Shown here in pieces: positions 50,366 through 60,737 of a stretch of 64,000 nucleotides of DNA. The first letter of the stretch is position 1, and every line of letters begins with the position of its first letter. Both the position numbers and the translations under genes were made by a program. This stretch comes from Thecamonas trahens ATCC 50062 (taxonomy: Eukaryota > Apusozoa > Apusomonadida > Apusomonadidae). Under the pieces are notes generated by a model. It was not told the origin of the DNA. It searched no databases and saw only the letters and a program-made list of their open reading frames with translations. The DNA lies in NCBI RefSeq assembly GCF_000142905.1, contig NW_013657640.1, positions 246,833 through 310,832 of the forward strand, written 5' to 3'.

Positions 50366-53257
50366 TGTCACAAGGTTGAAGAGGAGGCACAGCAGCAGGA
50401 AGGAGAAGAAAGGCAGGAGGAGGAAGGCAAGGTCAAAGACAAGGTCACAGACACAGTCACGGTCAAGGTCGAGTTCAAGGTCGACGGCCAGAGCTCATGC
50501 GAGTGGCGCAAACAACTTGGACAGTCTTGCGAGCACTCGGTCTTTTTCTGTTGCTTCGTCAAGAGCCTCTGCCGCCAAAAGCAGCCGAAAGGCAGCAAAG
50601 GGCGCCAAGGAGGGCAAGGGTGGGAAGAAGGACAAGAAGAAGTCAAAGGCTTCGGCTGCTGCTGCGCCAACGGCGGCAAACACGACGATGACCACGGCGA
50701 GTGAGAGATCAAGATCTCGTTCGAGGTCAAGGTCGACAAGGCCGTCGGGACGGAGGTCGAGAGCCACACGATCCGGCAAGTCAGGCAAGTCGGGCAAGTC
50801 GGGCAAGTCGGGCAAGTCGCGCACGTCGGGCAAGTCGCGCAAGCCGCATAGGTCGGGACGGCGACGGAGGCGGTCGAGGACTGCGTTCACTGGCTCGGCG
50901 TCGGTAGCACAGTCACCACCGCCGCGACTCGCGCCGGCTCCGCTGCCGGCTCCGCTGCCGTCAGTGTCATCGTCATCGTCTTCATCGCAGTCGCAGTCGC
51001 GGCCGCGGTCGCAGTCGCGGTCGCGGTCGCGGTCGCAGTCGCGGTCGCAGTCGAGCGGGAGCAGCTCTCACTCGGGGTCGGAAGACAGAGCAACGGCGCC
51101 AGTCCTCGAGTCGTTCTCGGATCTCCCGGAGGAGCTCATTGTCTCGCGGAAGGAGCTCAAGGGCAAAAAGGTGGTCGGCTCAGGCTCGTTCGGCAAGGTA
51201 TACAAGGCGACGTTCCGCGGCAAGCCGGTGGCGTACAAGGTGCCCAAGGGGACCAAGGAGGACCTGGCCGACCTCAAGAAGAGGTCATGCTGGTCACCTT
51301 CCTCAACCACCGCAACATCATCTCGATCTACGGGGTGGTGCAGGACAAGTCGTCGGTCGGGGTGATCATGGAGTACTGCCCGACCGATCTCGAGGCAGCA
51401 CAGGCCTCGCTTGCTCCGCTCGCCATCCTCAAGGTTGCACACGGCATCTGCTCCGGCATGGCCTACCTTCACTCGCTCAGGATCATCCACCGTGATCTCA
51501 AGTCGGCCAACATCCTGCTCGACGTCGACGGTGACGTCCGCATCATCGATTTTGGCCTCTCGCGCCTCCTTCCCTCGCAGCCCGAGGAGATGACGCTCGG
51601 CACCGGCTCGCCGGACTTTATGGCGCCCGAGATGAAGACTGTCTCGCAGCGGATGCGCGACGCCGAGGCTGTCGAGGCCGCGGCCTCGACAGCCTCGGCC
51701 GACGAGACCGGCGAGACCCGTGGCGCGTCGGCGTCGTCGTCGTACTCACCACCGCCGCCGTCGCCGTCGCCCGACGCGCCGCCGTCGCCGCTCCCGGCAT
51801 CGGCCTCGCACTCCTCCGACGCGCACCCGTCGGAGACCGAGCTCACCCCCGTGCCCGACGAGGCGTCCTCGGGCAAAAAGTCGTGGTTCCGCCGCTGGCG
51901 CTCGAACAAGAGCGCGTCGCCAGAGTCGTCAGCGGCGTCGCCCTCGTTTGCCGCCGCCGATCTCCCGCCCAAGGCCGCCACGCCCGATGCGGTCCGGTCA
52001 ACCACGTCTTTTCCTGCGCCGCGCATTGTCCGCTCGGCCACAAACTCGTCGTCGTCGCGCGGCAGCGAGTCAGACGCCGGCGGCGGCGGCACCGCCCGCC
52101 GTCGTACCCGCTCGCGCGCTCGCTCGCTGTCAAAGTCCGGTCGGCCCGGCCGTACCCGCTCGAGGTCGCGGACCTCCAAGGGCAACAGGCTCGCACCGCT
52201 GGCGGCGGCGGCGTCAGGCTCGTCGTCGTCGTCGTCACATGCTGGCAAGGCCAACCATGCGTCGCGATCCCGGAGCCGAAAGGCCAAGCAGCGGCGCCCA
52301 AGCCGGACCCACAAAGGCAAGCGGGCACGCCGCGGCGTCGGCGGCACCGCCTCGGCTTTGTACCCGGGGCACATGCCGGCGGCGCGCCGTGGACACGGCT
52401 CGGTCTCATACTCGCGTCCGCGGGCCTCGGTCCGCGACCTCCTCAAGCCATCGACAGGCTACGGCCTTGCGGTCGACGTCTACGCCTTTGGCAAAGTGCT
52501 GGAGGAGATGGCCGCGGCAAACCGGTCGGCGCCGCGGGCGCTGCTCAAGATTGCCGAGCGGTGCCTCAACCCCAAGCCCGAGGCACGCCCCTCGTTTGAC
52601 CGTCTCGAGCCCATGCTCCTCGCCCTCATCCACAAGATCTCGCCGGCCAACTCACACCCGTCGTTAGCGTCGGCAGACTCGGGCTCGGGCTCGGGCGACG
52701 GTCCGCCGTCGCTCCGCCTTCGCCCCTCGCGCCTCCAGCCAGGCTCCCGCCGCCGCTCCATGTCGCCCTCGGCCGCCAGACGCCACGTCTCGGCCGCCCG
52801 CCGTACCCGGCAGCTCACCGCCATCTCATCGGCGTCGGAGGAGTCGACCTCGTCGCACGCTGCGGCATCGGGCACAAACTCGGGCGCAAACTCGGGCTCG
52901 GACTCAGGCTCGTCGTCGTCGACCGCCATCTCGCCGCCGCGCCCTCTCCACACCATCCGCAAGAAGCGCGCCGCGACCGCGTCGGCCACCACGCTGGCCT
53001 CGGTCTCGCGATCAGTCTCATCGCGCCGGCCGGTCCCTTCTCGCCGCCGCTCGCGCTCACGATCCAAAGAAGCGACTCCTCCGCCAGACCACGTAGCGAC
53101 GCGCACGACCCGGTCACGCTCGACCGCCCGCCGCCGCTCGCAAATCCGCAAGCGCTCGCGCTCAAAGTCCAAGAACTCGCGCTCGCCCGCCCGCTCGCTC
53201 GCCGATCTCGGCTCCGGCTCGATCACGTCCGACTCGTTTGGTTCGGCCACAGGATAA
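50232..53257 (+). CDS. TKL-type protein kinase with RS domains and a split catalytic domain
   Basis: About 1008 residues if one base is restored at 51280 (reading DLKKEVMLVTFLNHRN); otherwise two ORFs overlap, each with half a kinase. N-terminus: poly-Ser encoded by (AGC)n, then Lys/Arg-Ser repeats (SRSRSRSRSTRPSGRR, SGKSGKSGKS). The kinase begins near residue 306: VGSGSFGKVYKA, the Lys in VAYKVPKG, RDLKSANILLD, IIDFGLSR and GSPDFMAPEM. HRDLKSANI is the tyrosine-kinase-like (TKL) signature. After APE comes a disordered insert of about 270 residues rich in Ser, Pro and RS/RSR units (SKSGRPGRTRSRSR). The C-lobe then resumes at GYGLAVDVYAFGKVLEEM and ends with RPSFDRLEPML. The C-tail (about 200 residues) is again RS-rich (RRRSRSRSKEATP). 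Likely a nuclear-speckle or splicing-linked kinase by composition, which is inference. Confidence 0.85.
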
Positions 53258-53276
53258 AGACCATCCACCCACGCCG

Positions 53277-54065
53277 CTATGCTTTTACCTTGGGCAGGAT
53301 CCGCCTCCGGGCGTTGATGAAGAAGTTGTCGAGCTGCGTCCGGCTCATTCCGGTCGCTGCGCAGAGTTCGGTCTTCTCGTCCTTGGTCGGGTACGGGTGA
53401 TGAGCGTGCTCAAAGAGCCACGCCTTGAGCACAGCCTGCGCCGCCGCATACGCATCGCGATCGTCTTTGTCTCCCCGTGCCCGCTCGCCGCGCCCCAACA
53501 GCCGCTGCCGCTTGGATCGGCACTGCCCGAGCTGATCCAACTCAGCTTTGAGCGCCGCGTCGGCCGCCGAGTGCTTCCGCTTGAGCGCCTTTTGCACCGC
53601 CTGCATCCGTGCCGCCATCGACAGCAGGCCCGGGCTCGACTCACCAGTAGCCGCCATCGCCTCGGCCTCAAAGGTGCTAGTGACAGACATTACTATCCGA
53701 TGCAGCTTCTCCAGTTCGGCCGCCTGCACCCGCCGCATGGCCACCAGCCGCCACATCATGTCGTCGCCAAAGGTTCCCGGGAGCAGCTCGTCGAGCTGGC
53801 GGACGCCCCGTCGGGCCAGAAAGGCCGCCACCGCTACTCCTGCCGCCAGCGGGCCCTCGCTCGGCGACTCTGTCCATGGCGCGGTCTGGATGAGCTCCAT
53901 CAGCTCCACCAGCAGCTCCATCAACGGGTGACCCGCCAGCTCGCTCGCCCGTCCCGCCTCGTCGCCCAGCGCATCCGCCACCTCGGCGAGCGCTTGATCG
54001 GCCACGGGCCTGGCAGCGGCCGAGCTCGTGTCTCGTCCGGCCCTATCTCTGCTCCCACTCGACAT
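53277..54065 (-). CDS. TALE-class homeodomain protein with Trp48-to-Phe change
   Basis: A transcription factor of 262 residues starting at MSSGSRDRAGRDTSS. The C-terminal homeodomain has helix 1 AAAQAVLKAWLFEHAHHPYP, the three-residue TALE loop (HPYPTKDEKTEL), helix 2 and helix 3 RTQLDNFFINARRRI. The invariant WF of WFINARRR is FF here, so the core Trp48 is replaced by Phe. Asn51 and the Arg residues are kept. The upstream region is alpha-helical (HPLMELLVELMELIQ) and might act as a dimerisation domain like MEIS/PBC segments, but no MEIS or PBC signature was recognised. The open frame upstream to 54221 crosses a C run and is rejected. Convergent with the TKL kinase (19 bp). Confidence 0.9.
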   Translation of the reverse strand: MSSGSRDRAGRDTSSAAARPVADQALAEVADALGDEAGRASELAGHPLMELLVELMELIQTAPWTESPSEGPLAAGVAVAAFLARRGVRQLDELLPGTFGDDMMWRLVAMRRVQAAELEKLHRIVMSVTSTFEAEAMAATGESSPGLLSMAARMQAVQKALKRKHSAADAALKAELDQLGQCRSKRQRLLGRGERARGDKDDRDAYAAAQAVLKAWLFEHAHHPYPTKDEKTELCAATGMSRTQLDNFFINARRRILPKVKA

Positions 54066-54271
54066 AACCGAGGCATGGAAGCAGTGGCGGCTGTCTGTGG
54101 CAAGCTCTGGTGCGACATGGCGCGCGTGTCGCAGCGATCGCGGCATGGTCGGTCTGGGCAGAGCCGAGTGGCTGCCCCCCCCCCCCCCCCTCCCCCTCCC
54201 CCGGCACCGGGCTAGGATCAATGGCTGACGGGGAGCCCAGACTCGTCTCCAACGTGTGACGCCCGCCTTCT

Positions 54272-55000
54272 ATGCCGCGATCGCTCCGTCCAACACTTGG
54301 GTATCTGCCGCCGTCACTCGGAAGCGAGGTGTACGCCTGTGCCGGGAACGGGCCGTTTGTGGCGACGCAGACGACGCGCGCGTTCCACGCGCCGTCGACA
54401 AGCGAGGTCGAGTCCGAGCCAGAGGCACCGAGTCCAGCTAGCGGTAGCGAGTCGTCCACTGCCGAGCTGGCCTCGTTCGAGGCTGCGATGGGAAGCATGG
54501 TGTTTGCAGCCGGCAGCTTTGCGGCGCTGAGCGCGGCGGCGGAGGAGAACCACGTGGCGGGCATGATGCTGTACTCGACCCGCGGCGCGTACACCCGCGG
54601 CATCGAGGTCATCCGCCGGCAGTGCGCCGCGGCTGGGGAAGCGCTTGTGGCGATGGAGTCGACCGCGAATGGCCCGCTTCCTGATGCCCTTGTTTCTGGG
54701 TGGCACGACAGGGTGGCTGGCATCCGGCGCGCAGCGGTGGCGCGGCTGGCGTCCGAGAGCCACGCCGCGCTGGCGCGGCTGGACGTCATGGTCGCAAACG
54801 GCACGCTCCCGCCAAACAAGAAGAAACGAACCAACTTTGACGCGCAAGCCCGCAAAGTACTTCGCGAGTGGCGAGCAGCCCACGGCGATCGGCCTGACGA
54901 GTCAGCGCGAAACGAGCTGGCGCGCGCCTCGGGCCTCAGTGCCAAGCAAGTGGCGACGTGGTTCGCCAACGCGCGGTACCGGGCGAGCGGGCATGGATAG
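54272..55000 (+). CDS. Homeodomain protein, divergent from its neighbour
   Basis: 242 residues from MPRSLRPTLGYLPP. The C-terminal homeodomain (about residues 187-240) begins with a KKKRTNF basic arm and has helix 1 DAQARKVLREWRAAHG, helix 2 DESARNELARASGLS and helix 3 AKQVATWFANARYRASG. The invariant Trp48, Phe49, Asn51 and Arg53 are present. The N-terminal two-thirds are Ala-rich helices (AAMGSMVFAAGSFAALSAAAEE) with no recognised domain. Its start is 206 bp from the start of the other homeobox gene on the opposite strand, so the two share a promoter region that includes a 15-16 base C run (about 54175-54190). It ends 9 bp before the coiled-coil gene. Confidence 0.9.
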   Translation: MPRSLRPTLGYLPPSLGSEVYACAGNGPFVATQTTRAFHAPSTSEVESEPEAPSPASGSESSTAELASFEAAMGSMVFAAGSFAALSAAAEENHVAGMMLYSTRGAYTRGIEVIRRQCAAAGEALVAMESTANGPLPDALVSGWHDRVAGIRRAAVARLASESHAALARLDVMVANGTLPPNKKKRTNFDAQARKVLREWRAAHGDRPDESARNELARASGLSAKQVATWFANARYRASGHG

Positions 55001-55009
55001 TAGAGTCGT

Positions 55010-58000
55010 TTACGGCGCAAGGACGGCGCCCGATGGCAGATCTCTGCGGACCTCGCCGGTAGCGGCGTTCTTATAGTACACAACAGCGCCGGCGCCCTTC
55101 TTGATCCATACGTTGTCGCTGGGCACTGCCGGAGGTTGCGGGTGGTGGGAAGAGGGCGAGGGTGGGCCGTCCGACGCGGGCGGCCCGGCAAGGGCCTCAC
55201 GCTTGAGCGGCGACGCCTCGCGGTCGCCCTCGAGGCGGCCGAGCTCGGCCTGCATGTCCCGGTTCGAGGACTCGAGGTGTGCGACCGAGGCGGCGACGCC
55301 GCCGTCACGGACGGCCTTGATGGAGGCGTCGAGCCGGTCGCCGACGACCTTGAGCTGCGATTCGCCGTGGAGTGCGAGGGCCTCGGCACGCACGACCGAC
55401 TGCTCGACGCCGTCGAGCTCAAGCTCGAGCGAGCGAGCGAGGACCGAGCCCTCGTTAGCCTCTTCGCGCGCGAGCCGGAGCTCGTGCTGCAGGAGCGAGA
55501 TCTCGCCGACGAGCTCGACTCGGTCGGCCTGGAGGGCGGCGACCTGGAGCTCGAGCTGAACAACTTCTTGCGAGCGGCGGTCGAGCTTGTTGTGCAAGTC
55601 CGAGACGGTCTGCGCGTGCTCGCGGAGGGTGGCCGACATGGCAGAGGTCGAGTTGCGGTCGGCATCGGCGACGGCGGCTTCAAGCTTGCGCATGGCGTCG
55701 GCAGCGGTGGCGGCCGCACCCTGAGCAGTCTCCTTGGCGGACAGGGCCTCGGCGAGAGCAGAGCGGAGACGAACAGCATCGTCATCGGCGGCGGCGGCGC
55801 GCTTGGCGGCGGCGGCAGCCGAGGCTTCGGCAGCGTCGGCGCGGGCGGTGGCGGCGGCGGCGGTCCGCTTGGCAGCCTCGAGCTGGACCACCAGCTGCAT
55901 CTTGTCCTTGCCCGCGGCGAGGGCGGATGCCTGGGCGGCACGGAACTCGTCGTACGACTCCTGCAGCTTTGTGCGGAGCTCCTTGATTTGCTCGTACTGG
56001 TTGTTGATCGCGTCGGCGCCGGCGCCGGCGCGGCCGGAGCTGGCACCCGGCTGGGTGGCTAGGCCGGCCTTGGCCCGCTTGAGCTGCGAAGTTGCCTCGC
56101 GGAGGTTACGCTCAAGGGCCAGCTTCTCACGGTTGAGGCTCTCGACCGAGGCGCGAAGGGTGGCGGCCTCGTTGCGGGCCTTGTTGAGCATGCCTTCGAG
56201 CTCAAAGCGATCGTCAGCGACGCGGGCAAGGTCGTCGCGGAGGCGGCCCATGTCGGCGGCCATGAGTTCGCGCTCGTACGAGCCGTGCGAGGTGGTCGAG
56301 GCCGAGGCCAGCGACATGCCGTTGAGCTGCGACCGGAGCGAGGAGGCGACAGACTCCAGCTCGACAATCCGGGCCTTGAGCGCGGAGACCGCCTTGCCGT
56401 GCTCTTCCTTGAGAGCGGCGGCTTCGGCGGGCGAGAGTGAGCCGGGCGGGGCCGAATCACCACGGAAGGTGCCGTCGTCGGCACCTCCGCTCGCCATCCG
56501 CCACTCGCGGAGCGACGCCGGCGGGCCGTCAAGACCGCCGGCGCCGGCCTTGCGGGCGACGGTGGCGTACTTTTGCAGCTGACGGACCTCGTCCTGCAGC
56601 GCCTCAACCTCAATCGACTTGGAGCGGATCTGGGCCCGGAGGGTGTGGACAAGGTTGACGAGGCGTGCGCGAGCGGCGTCCGACTCGTTGCCGGCCGGTT
56701 CAGACTCGCCCACCAGGACGTCGGCGAGCGCATCGGTGGCCTCTGTCACCTCGTTACGGGTGAGTGTCAGGTCCTTAGCGAGTTGGCGGATGCGGAGGCG
56801 GAGGGCCGCGTTCTCGGAGCGCAGCGCCTGGAGCGAGGCGACCGAGTCGCCGCCGACCGGCGCCTCGTCGGCAAGCTCCTCCGGGTTTTCGATGCCAGTG
56901 GCAGCCTCGAGGACACGGAGCTTGGCGGAGAGCTCGTCGACGGCGTCGTAGAGTCGGCGATTCTCCTCGCGGAGCGCGACGTTGACGACCTGGAGCTCGC
57001 CGTGGAGCGAGGCCTGCGAGATGACGCGGGCGGTCTGTGAGTCGAGGTTGGCCTGCAACTCGTCGCGCTCGGCGCGCTGGCGAGTCACATCCTTGGACAG
57101 CTCGTGGCGGAGGTAGTCGTTTTGGGTGACGAGGTTGTCGACGCGCGCAGCAAGAGCCTCGTTGGCGAGCGCGGCACGCTGCAGCTCGTCAGACGCGTCC
57201 TCGGCGGCCGAGACAGCGGCAAAGAGCCTGCCGTTCTCCTCGACCAGCCGCTCCAACTGCGGCTCGATCGATTTGGCGTGGGCAACCAAGGCGGCATTGG
57301 TCTCGGCCGCAGCACGGAGCTTGGCCTCGGACGCGGCGGTCTCCTCGAGCGAGGCCGAGAGCTCGGCAACCAGCGCCTTGGCCGACTCGAGTTCGGCTGC
57401 TGACTTGGTCGCGGCGTCCTTGAACGGTGCGAGCTCATCGAGCTGCTCGCGGAGCGAGGATGCGGCGGCTTCGGCGGTATCGGCCCGCCCGTCGGCCTTG
57501 GCCACCCGCCGCTCGAGCGCGGCGACTCGCGCCGAGAGCTCGGCATTGTCGTCGAGGGCGGCGCGGAGCGAGGCGTTGGCCGAGTCGACGGTCGACTTGG
57601 CGGCGTCGAGCGCAGCCTCGAGTGACTCGACCTTGCCGGTGAGCGCCTGCCGCTGCATCTCGGCTTGGGCCGCCGCCGACTGGGCCGCAAGCTGGGCCTC
57701 CTGGACTTGGGCCATGGCATCGAGCTTGGCCTGTTGGGCGGTGGCAGAGAGGTCAGCAATGCGTGCGCGGGCGGCGTCGGCGTCAGCGACGGCGCGGTCG
57801 GCAGACTCGCGGGCGTCGGCCAGCTGGCGCTCGAGCCGGTCGGCCCGTGCAGCGGTGACCGACGCAGCGTCGGCGGCCTCGCGGCACGACGCAAGCTGGT
57901 CGAGGACCTCGGCCTGCAGCTCGTCCATGGCGGCCGCCTGCTGGCGGGCACTCTCGGCCTCGGCCTCAAGAACCTCAATCCGCTGGGTGGCGGCGCTCGC

Positions 58001-59152
58001 CTCATTCCGGGCGGCGTCACTCTGGCCCTCGGCATCACGGAGGAGAGTCTCAAGCTCGGCGACCTGTGCGCGGAGCGCGGCGTTGGCGTCGCGCACGACG
58101 TCTACAGAGCCCGGGGTGTTGGAGGTGCTCGACCCGGACTTGGCCGCGTCCAGTTCGGTCCGCAGCTCTTCCACCTGGCTCAGCAGCTCCTCGGTAAATT
58201 CGATGAGCGCCTCACGCTCCTCGTCGGCCGACGCCGGCGCAGCACCGTCCGGGAGCGAGCTCGGTGCCAGCCGGGCCGTCGACTCGACGTCCAGCACTCT
58301 TGCCTTGAGCGCCTCGTTCTCGGCCGCGAGTTCGGCGGCCTGGACCGCGTGCAGCCCCTTTTGCTCGAGCATCGACTTGAGAACCTTAATGTACGCACGC
58401 TGCTCCTCAGCGACCTGTGCTTCACCGCGGAGATTCTCCAGCAACTCATCACGCTCGGCCTTGAGGCTGCGGATCGCGGCCGAGTCGGCGCGGGTCGCCA
58501 CTGCAGTACCTGGGCGAGTCATCTTGTTCGGCTCAGCGTTCTCCGCCCCAGCCGCGAGCTTGGCCTTGAGTGTGTCGCGCTGGACAAAGAGCTTGCGAAT
58601 GCGAGCGTTGGCTGCTTTGAGCTCCTTCTCTAGCCGAGCGATGCGGGCATTCGCAGCGCGATTCGACTTTGCACTCGCAGCTGCGCTCGACGCCGGCGTC
58701 CGGGCTGTTCGGGCCGACTTTCCGCCATCGGCATCATCGCCTTCTGCAAGGACCGCAACTGCAAGCGGCATCTGCTTCACATGGGCCTTTTCCACCGGAA
58801 GCGGATGGGCCGGAGCGAGCTGAGCCACTCGCTCCTCAGTCAAAGCCAGCTGGCCACGCAAGGCCGCCACGGTCTTTGTCAGCGAGAGCAAGTCACGCGC
58901 CTGTGCTTGAACCTTTGCCGCCAGTCGGGCATCCAGGCGCCCGCCTCCAGCACCCGCACCCGCACCAGCACCCGCACCAGCACCAGCACCAGCACCAGCA
59001 CCCGAGCCAGTAGCTCCCGTCGGCCCTTGCCGTGTCGTCCATGACCGGCTATGGGAGGTGGCCGACTTGACGGGAGTGGGTGCTCCTGCAGACTGCACAG
59101 GGGAAGTAGGCGCAGTTGGCTCCACAGGCACCCGTGCTCGTGGCACCTCCAT
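55010..59152 (-). CDS. Large coiled-coil protein with C-terminal WW-like motif
   Basis: 1380 residues in a single exon. Residues 1-75 are Pro/Ser/Gly-rich, including a (Gly-Ala)n run encoded by a GCACCAGC-type repeat. From about 80 to 1310 nearly continuous heptad-rich, Ala/Glu/Leu/Arg sequence predicts a long coiled coil (LRTELDAAKSG, LESANASLRAAL-type units, RAEALALHGESQL). The last 30 residues (VWIKKGAGAVVYYKN...GEVRRDL) look like the first strands of a WW domain, with the first Trp and the Tyr-Tyr pair but Leu where the second Trp is expected. Probably a cytoskeletal, centrosomal or basal-body scaffold; the family is not assigned. Its antisense strand contains long spurious ORFs caused by codon bias. 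Confidence 0.9.
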   Translation of the reverse strand: MEVPRARVPVEPTAPTSPVQSAGAPTPVKSATSHSRSWTTRQGPTGATGSGAGAGAGAGAGAGAGAGAGGGRLDARLAAKVQAQARDLLSLTKTVAALRGQLALTEERVAQLAPAHPLPVEKAHVKQMPLAVAVLAEGDDADGGKSARTARTPASSAAASAKSNRAANARIARLEKELKAANARIRKLFVQRDTLKAKLAAGAENAEPNKMTRPGTAVATRADSAAIRSLKAERDELLENLRGEAQVAEEQRAYIKVLKSMLEQKGLHAVQAAELAAENEALKARVLDVESTARLAPSSLPDGAAPASADEEREALIEFTEELLSQVEELRTELDAAKSGSSTSNTPGSVDVVRDANAALRAQVAELETLLRDAEGQSDAARNEASAATQRIEVLEAEAESARQQAAAMDELQAEVLDQLASCREAADAASVTAARADRLERQLADARESADRAVADADAARARIADLSATAQQAKLDAMAQVQEAQLAAQSAAAQAEMQRQALTGKVESLEAALDAAKSTVDSANASLRAALDDNAELSARVAALERRVAKADGRADTAEAAASSLREQLDELAPFKDAATKSAAELESAKALVAELSASLEETAASEAKLRAAAETNAALVAHAKSIEPQLERLVEENGRLFAAVSAAEDASDELQRAALANEALAARVDNLVTQNDYLRHELSKDVTRQRAERDELQANLDSQTARVISQASLHGELQVVNVALREENRRLYDAVDELSAKLRVLEAATGIENPEELADEAPVGGDSVASLQALRSENAALRLRIRQLAKDLTLTRNEVTEATDALADVLVGESEPAGNESDAARARLVNLVHTLRAQIRSKSIEVEALQDEVRQLQKYATVARKAGAGGLDGPPASLREWRMASGGADDGTFRGDSAPPGSLSPAEAAALKEEHGKAVSALKARIVELESVASSLRSQLNGMSLASASTTSHGSYERELMAADMGRLRDDLARVADDRFELEGMLNKARNEAATLRASVESLNREKLALERNLREATSQLKRAKAGLATQPGASSGRAGAGADAINNQYEQIKELRTKLQESYDEFRAAQASALAAGKDKMQLVVQLEAAKRTAAAATARADAAEASAAAAAKRAAAADDDAVRLRSALAEALSAKETAQGAAATAADAMRKLEAAVADADRNSTSAMSATLREHAQTVSDLHNKLDRRSQEVVQLELQVAALQADRVELVGEISLLQHELRLAREEANEGSVLARSLELELDGVEQSVVRAEALALHGESQLKVVGDRLDASIKAVRDGGVAASVAHLESSNRDMQAELGRLEGDREASPLKREALAGPPASDGPPSPSSHHPQPPAVPSDNVWIKKGAGAVVYYKNAATGEVRRDLPSGAVLAP

Positions 59153-60737
59153 GCCTGCTACGTAGTGTCGAGTCGAGTGGTCTGGTCCTGGGTCGTCCCC
59201 AAGGGTGGTAGTGGCTGGCTGGCTGCCGGTTGGCTGCTTGCCGTTTTTGGCGCCAAAGAGGCGAAATGGCGCCGAGCTGTTGGGCTAACCGGTCGACGGT
59301 GACAACAAGCCAGTTTGACGGTGCCGAACCAGCTGACGCTCCCGAGTCAGTCGACGGTACCGAACCATCCGAGCTATGGTTGTATAAAGCTAGATCGCTG
59401 TCATACGGCACCCTGGACCTCATGTATCTTGCTCTTGATGGGGGCAAGATGGCAGATGGGCAAGATCTGCGCGCCGTCACACAGGCCATGGCACAAGATC
59501 GCATCGCTACGATGTGACGGATGGATTGCTGCCTCGGAGCAGCATGGTGTTCTGTGGTTGCGCTGCTGGTTTTGTCGTGTTAGTAGTGCTCTTCGTAACC
59601 TCCGTTTGGTTTTGCCTTGGATGTCCGAGGTGTGTCGGTCGTAGGCGCCTGCGACGCGCGTGGGGAGAAAGAACATCAGGCTATTGGATGCACATGACCT
59701 AGAACGATTGGCACACTTATCCGCTTTACTCCTTTACCGCTCTTTGGGTTGCAGCAGCTCTATTGTACGAGTCCACGTGCCAATCGGCGCAGGTTTGATG
59801 CCGGAGACACTGAGCGTGTTGGTTGGTTGCTCATGTGCCAAGTGAGTGATCTCAATGATCTTTTGTCGCCTTGTGCCAGGATGCCCGCCTCCCCCACACA
59901 TTGCCACACATGGACACATCCCATGATCCCACCCCTCTCCCACCCATACGACAACCACTACCCATACTTCAGTCCATACGCTGACCCCCCCCCTCCAGCT
60001 CCGTCACCCAATCTCCCATCGCCCAGCCCATCACCCTCTACCGCTCATGCTCGTTCTCCGGCCGAAACACTCTCTCGGTGGCCGGGCGAGCGGTCGCTCC
60101 GCTGGGTTCGACGGCTTGATTTCCTCGCATTTACTGTGGTGACCATCTTTGCCAGCACATCGTCCCAATTGGCACGGTCAGCCGCGTGTACGCGAACGCC
60201 GTTCGATGGCCCACGTACACACGAGAATTGGGCGCCCAGAGGGCGCGCGTGGTCATCATCGTCGCGCATCGTCATCAGAAAGGGTGAGTGGGTGGGATCC
60301 CGCTCCGTCGTAGCCGACTCTGTCGACGCCATCGGAGCTCTATGCAAAGTATGGTGTCAGCCGCTTCGCTTCGCTCAGCCGGCCGCGAGTGTTGGCGACT
60401 CGCAGCAGTCGCTGACCAACCAACCGCCGACTCGGTCGACCAGCCGAGCCCCACGCTGTTCCCCCGCCGCTGCCCCGCCGCACTACCCCCCCCTTTCAGC
60501 GAACACGTTACCATTCAACTTGAGTTTGTCAAGCCATACCAATCACACGTACGCGAGGCGAAGCACGTCCTCACACCCACCACTTGCGCATTCGCTGAGC
60601 AGAGCTCGCTGTGGTGGCTGCTGGAAGGTGTTGCGGCGGACGGAAGAACCTTTTTTTGACGGCTTTTTCGTTGTCTGTCCTTTGGCCAAAAAGGCCGACA
60701 AAGAGCACATTGACGACGGAGCTGTGCGATCGGGGAC
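59153..60737. other. 1.6-kb divergent spacer, nothing recognised
   Basis: Between the coiled-coil gene (-) and the second FG-GAP gene (+). A C run occurs at about 59985-59993 and a CCCCCCC stretch near 60487. A + strand ORF at 59230-59517 (95 codons) has no features supporting it. I see no tRNA or snRNA that I can defend. Confidence 0.5.

Noticed and set aside
57126-58823. 565-codon plus-strand ORF opposite the coiled-coil gene
   Set aside because: Ser/Ala-rich antisense frame of a biased coding sequence, with no recognisable domain.
59230-59517. 95-codon ORF on the + strand in the spacer
   Set aside because: No domain, signal or homology clue, and competing ORFs exist on the other strand.
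60090-60125. T-loop-like GGTTCGAC suggesting a tRNA
   Set aside because: No matching acceptor or anticodon stems could be drawn; a similar string occurs near 46890 without tRNA context.
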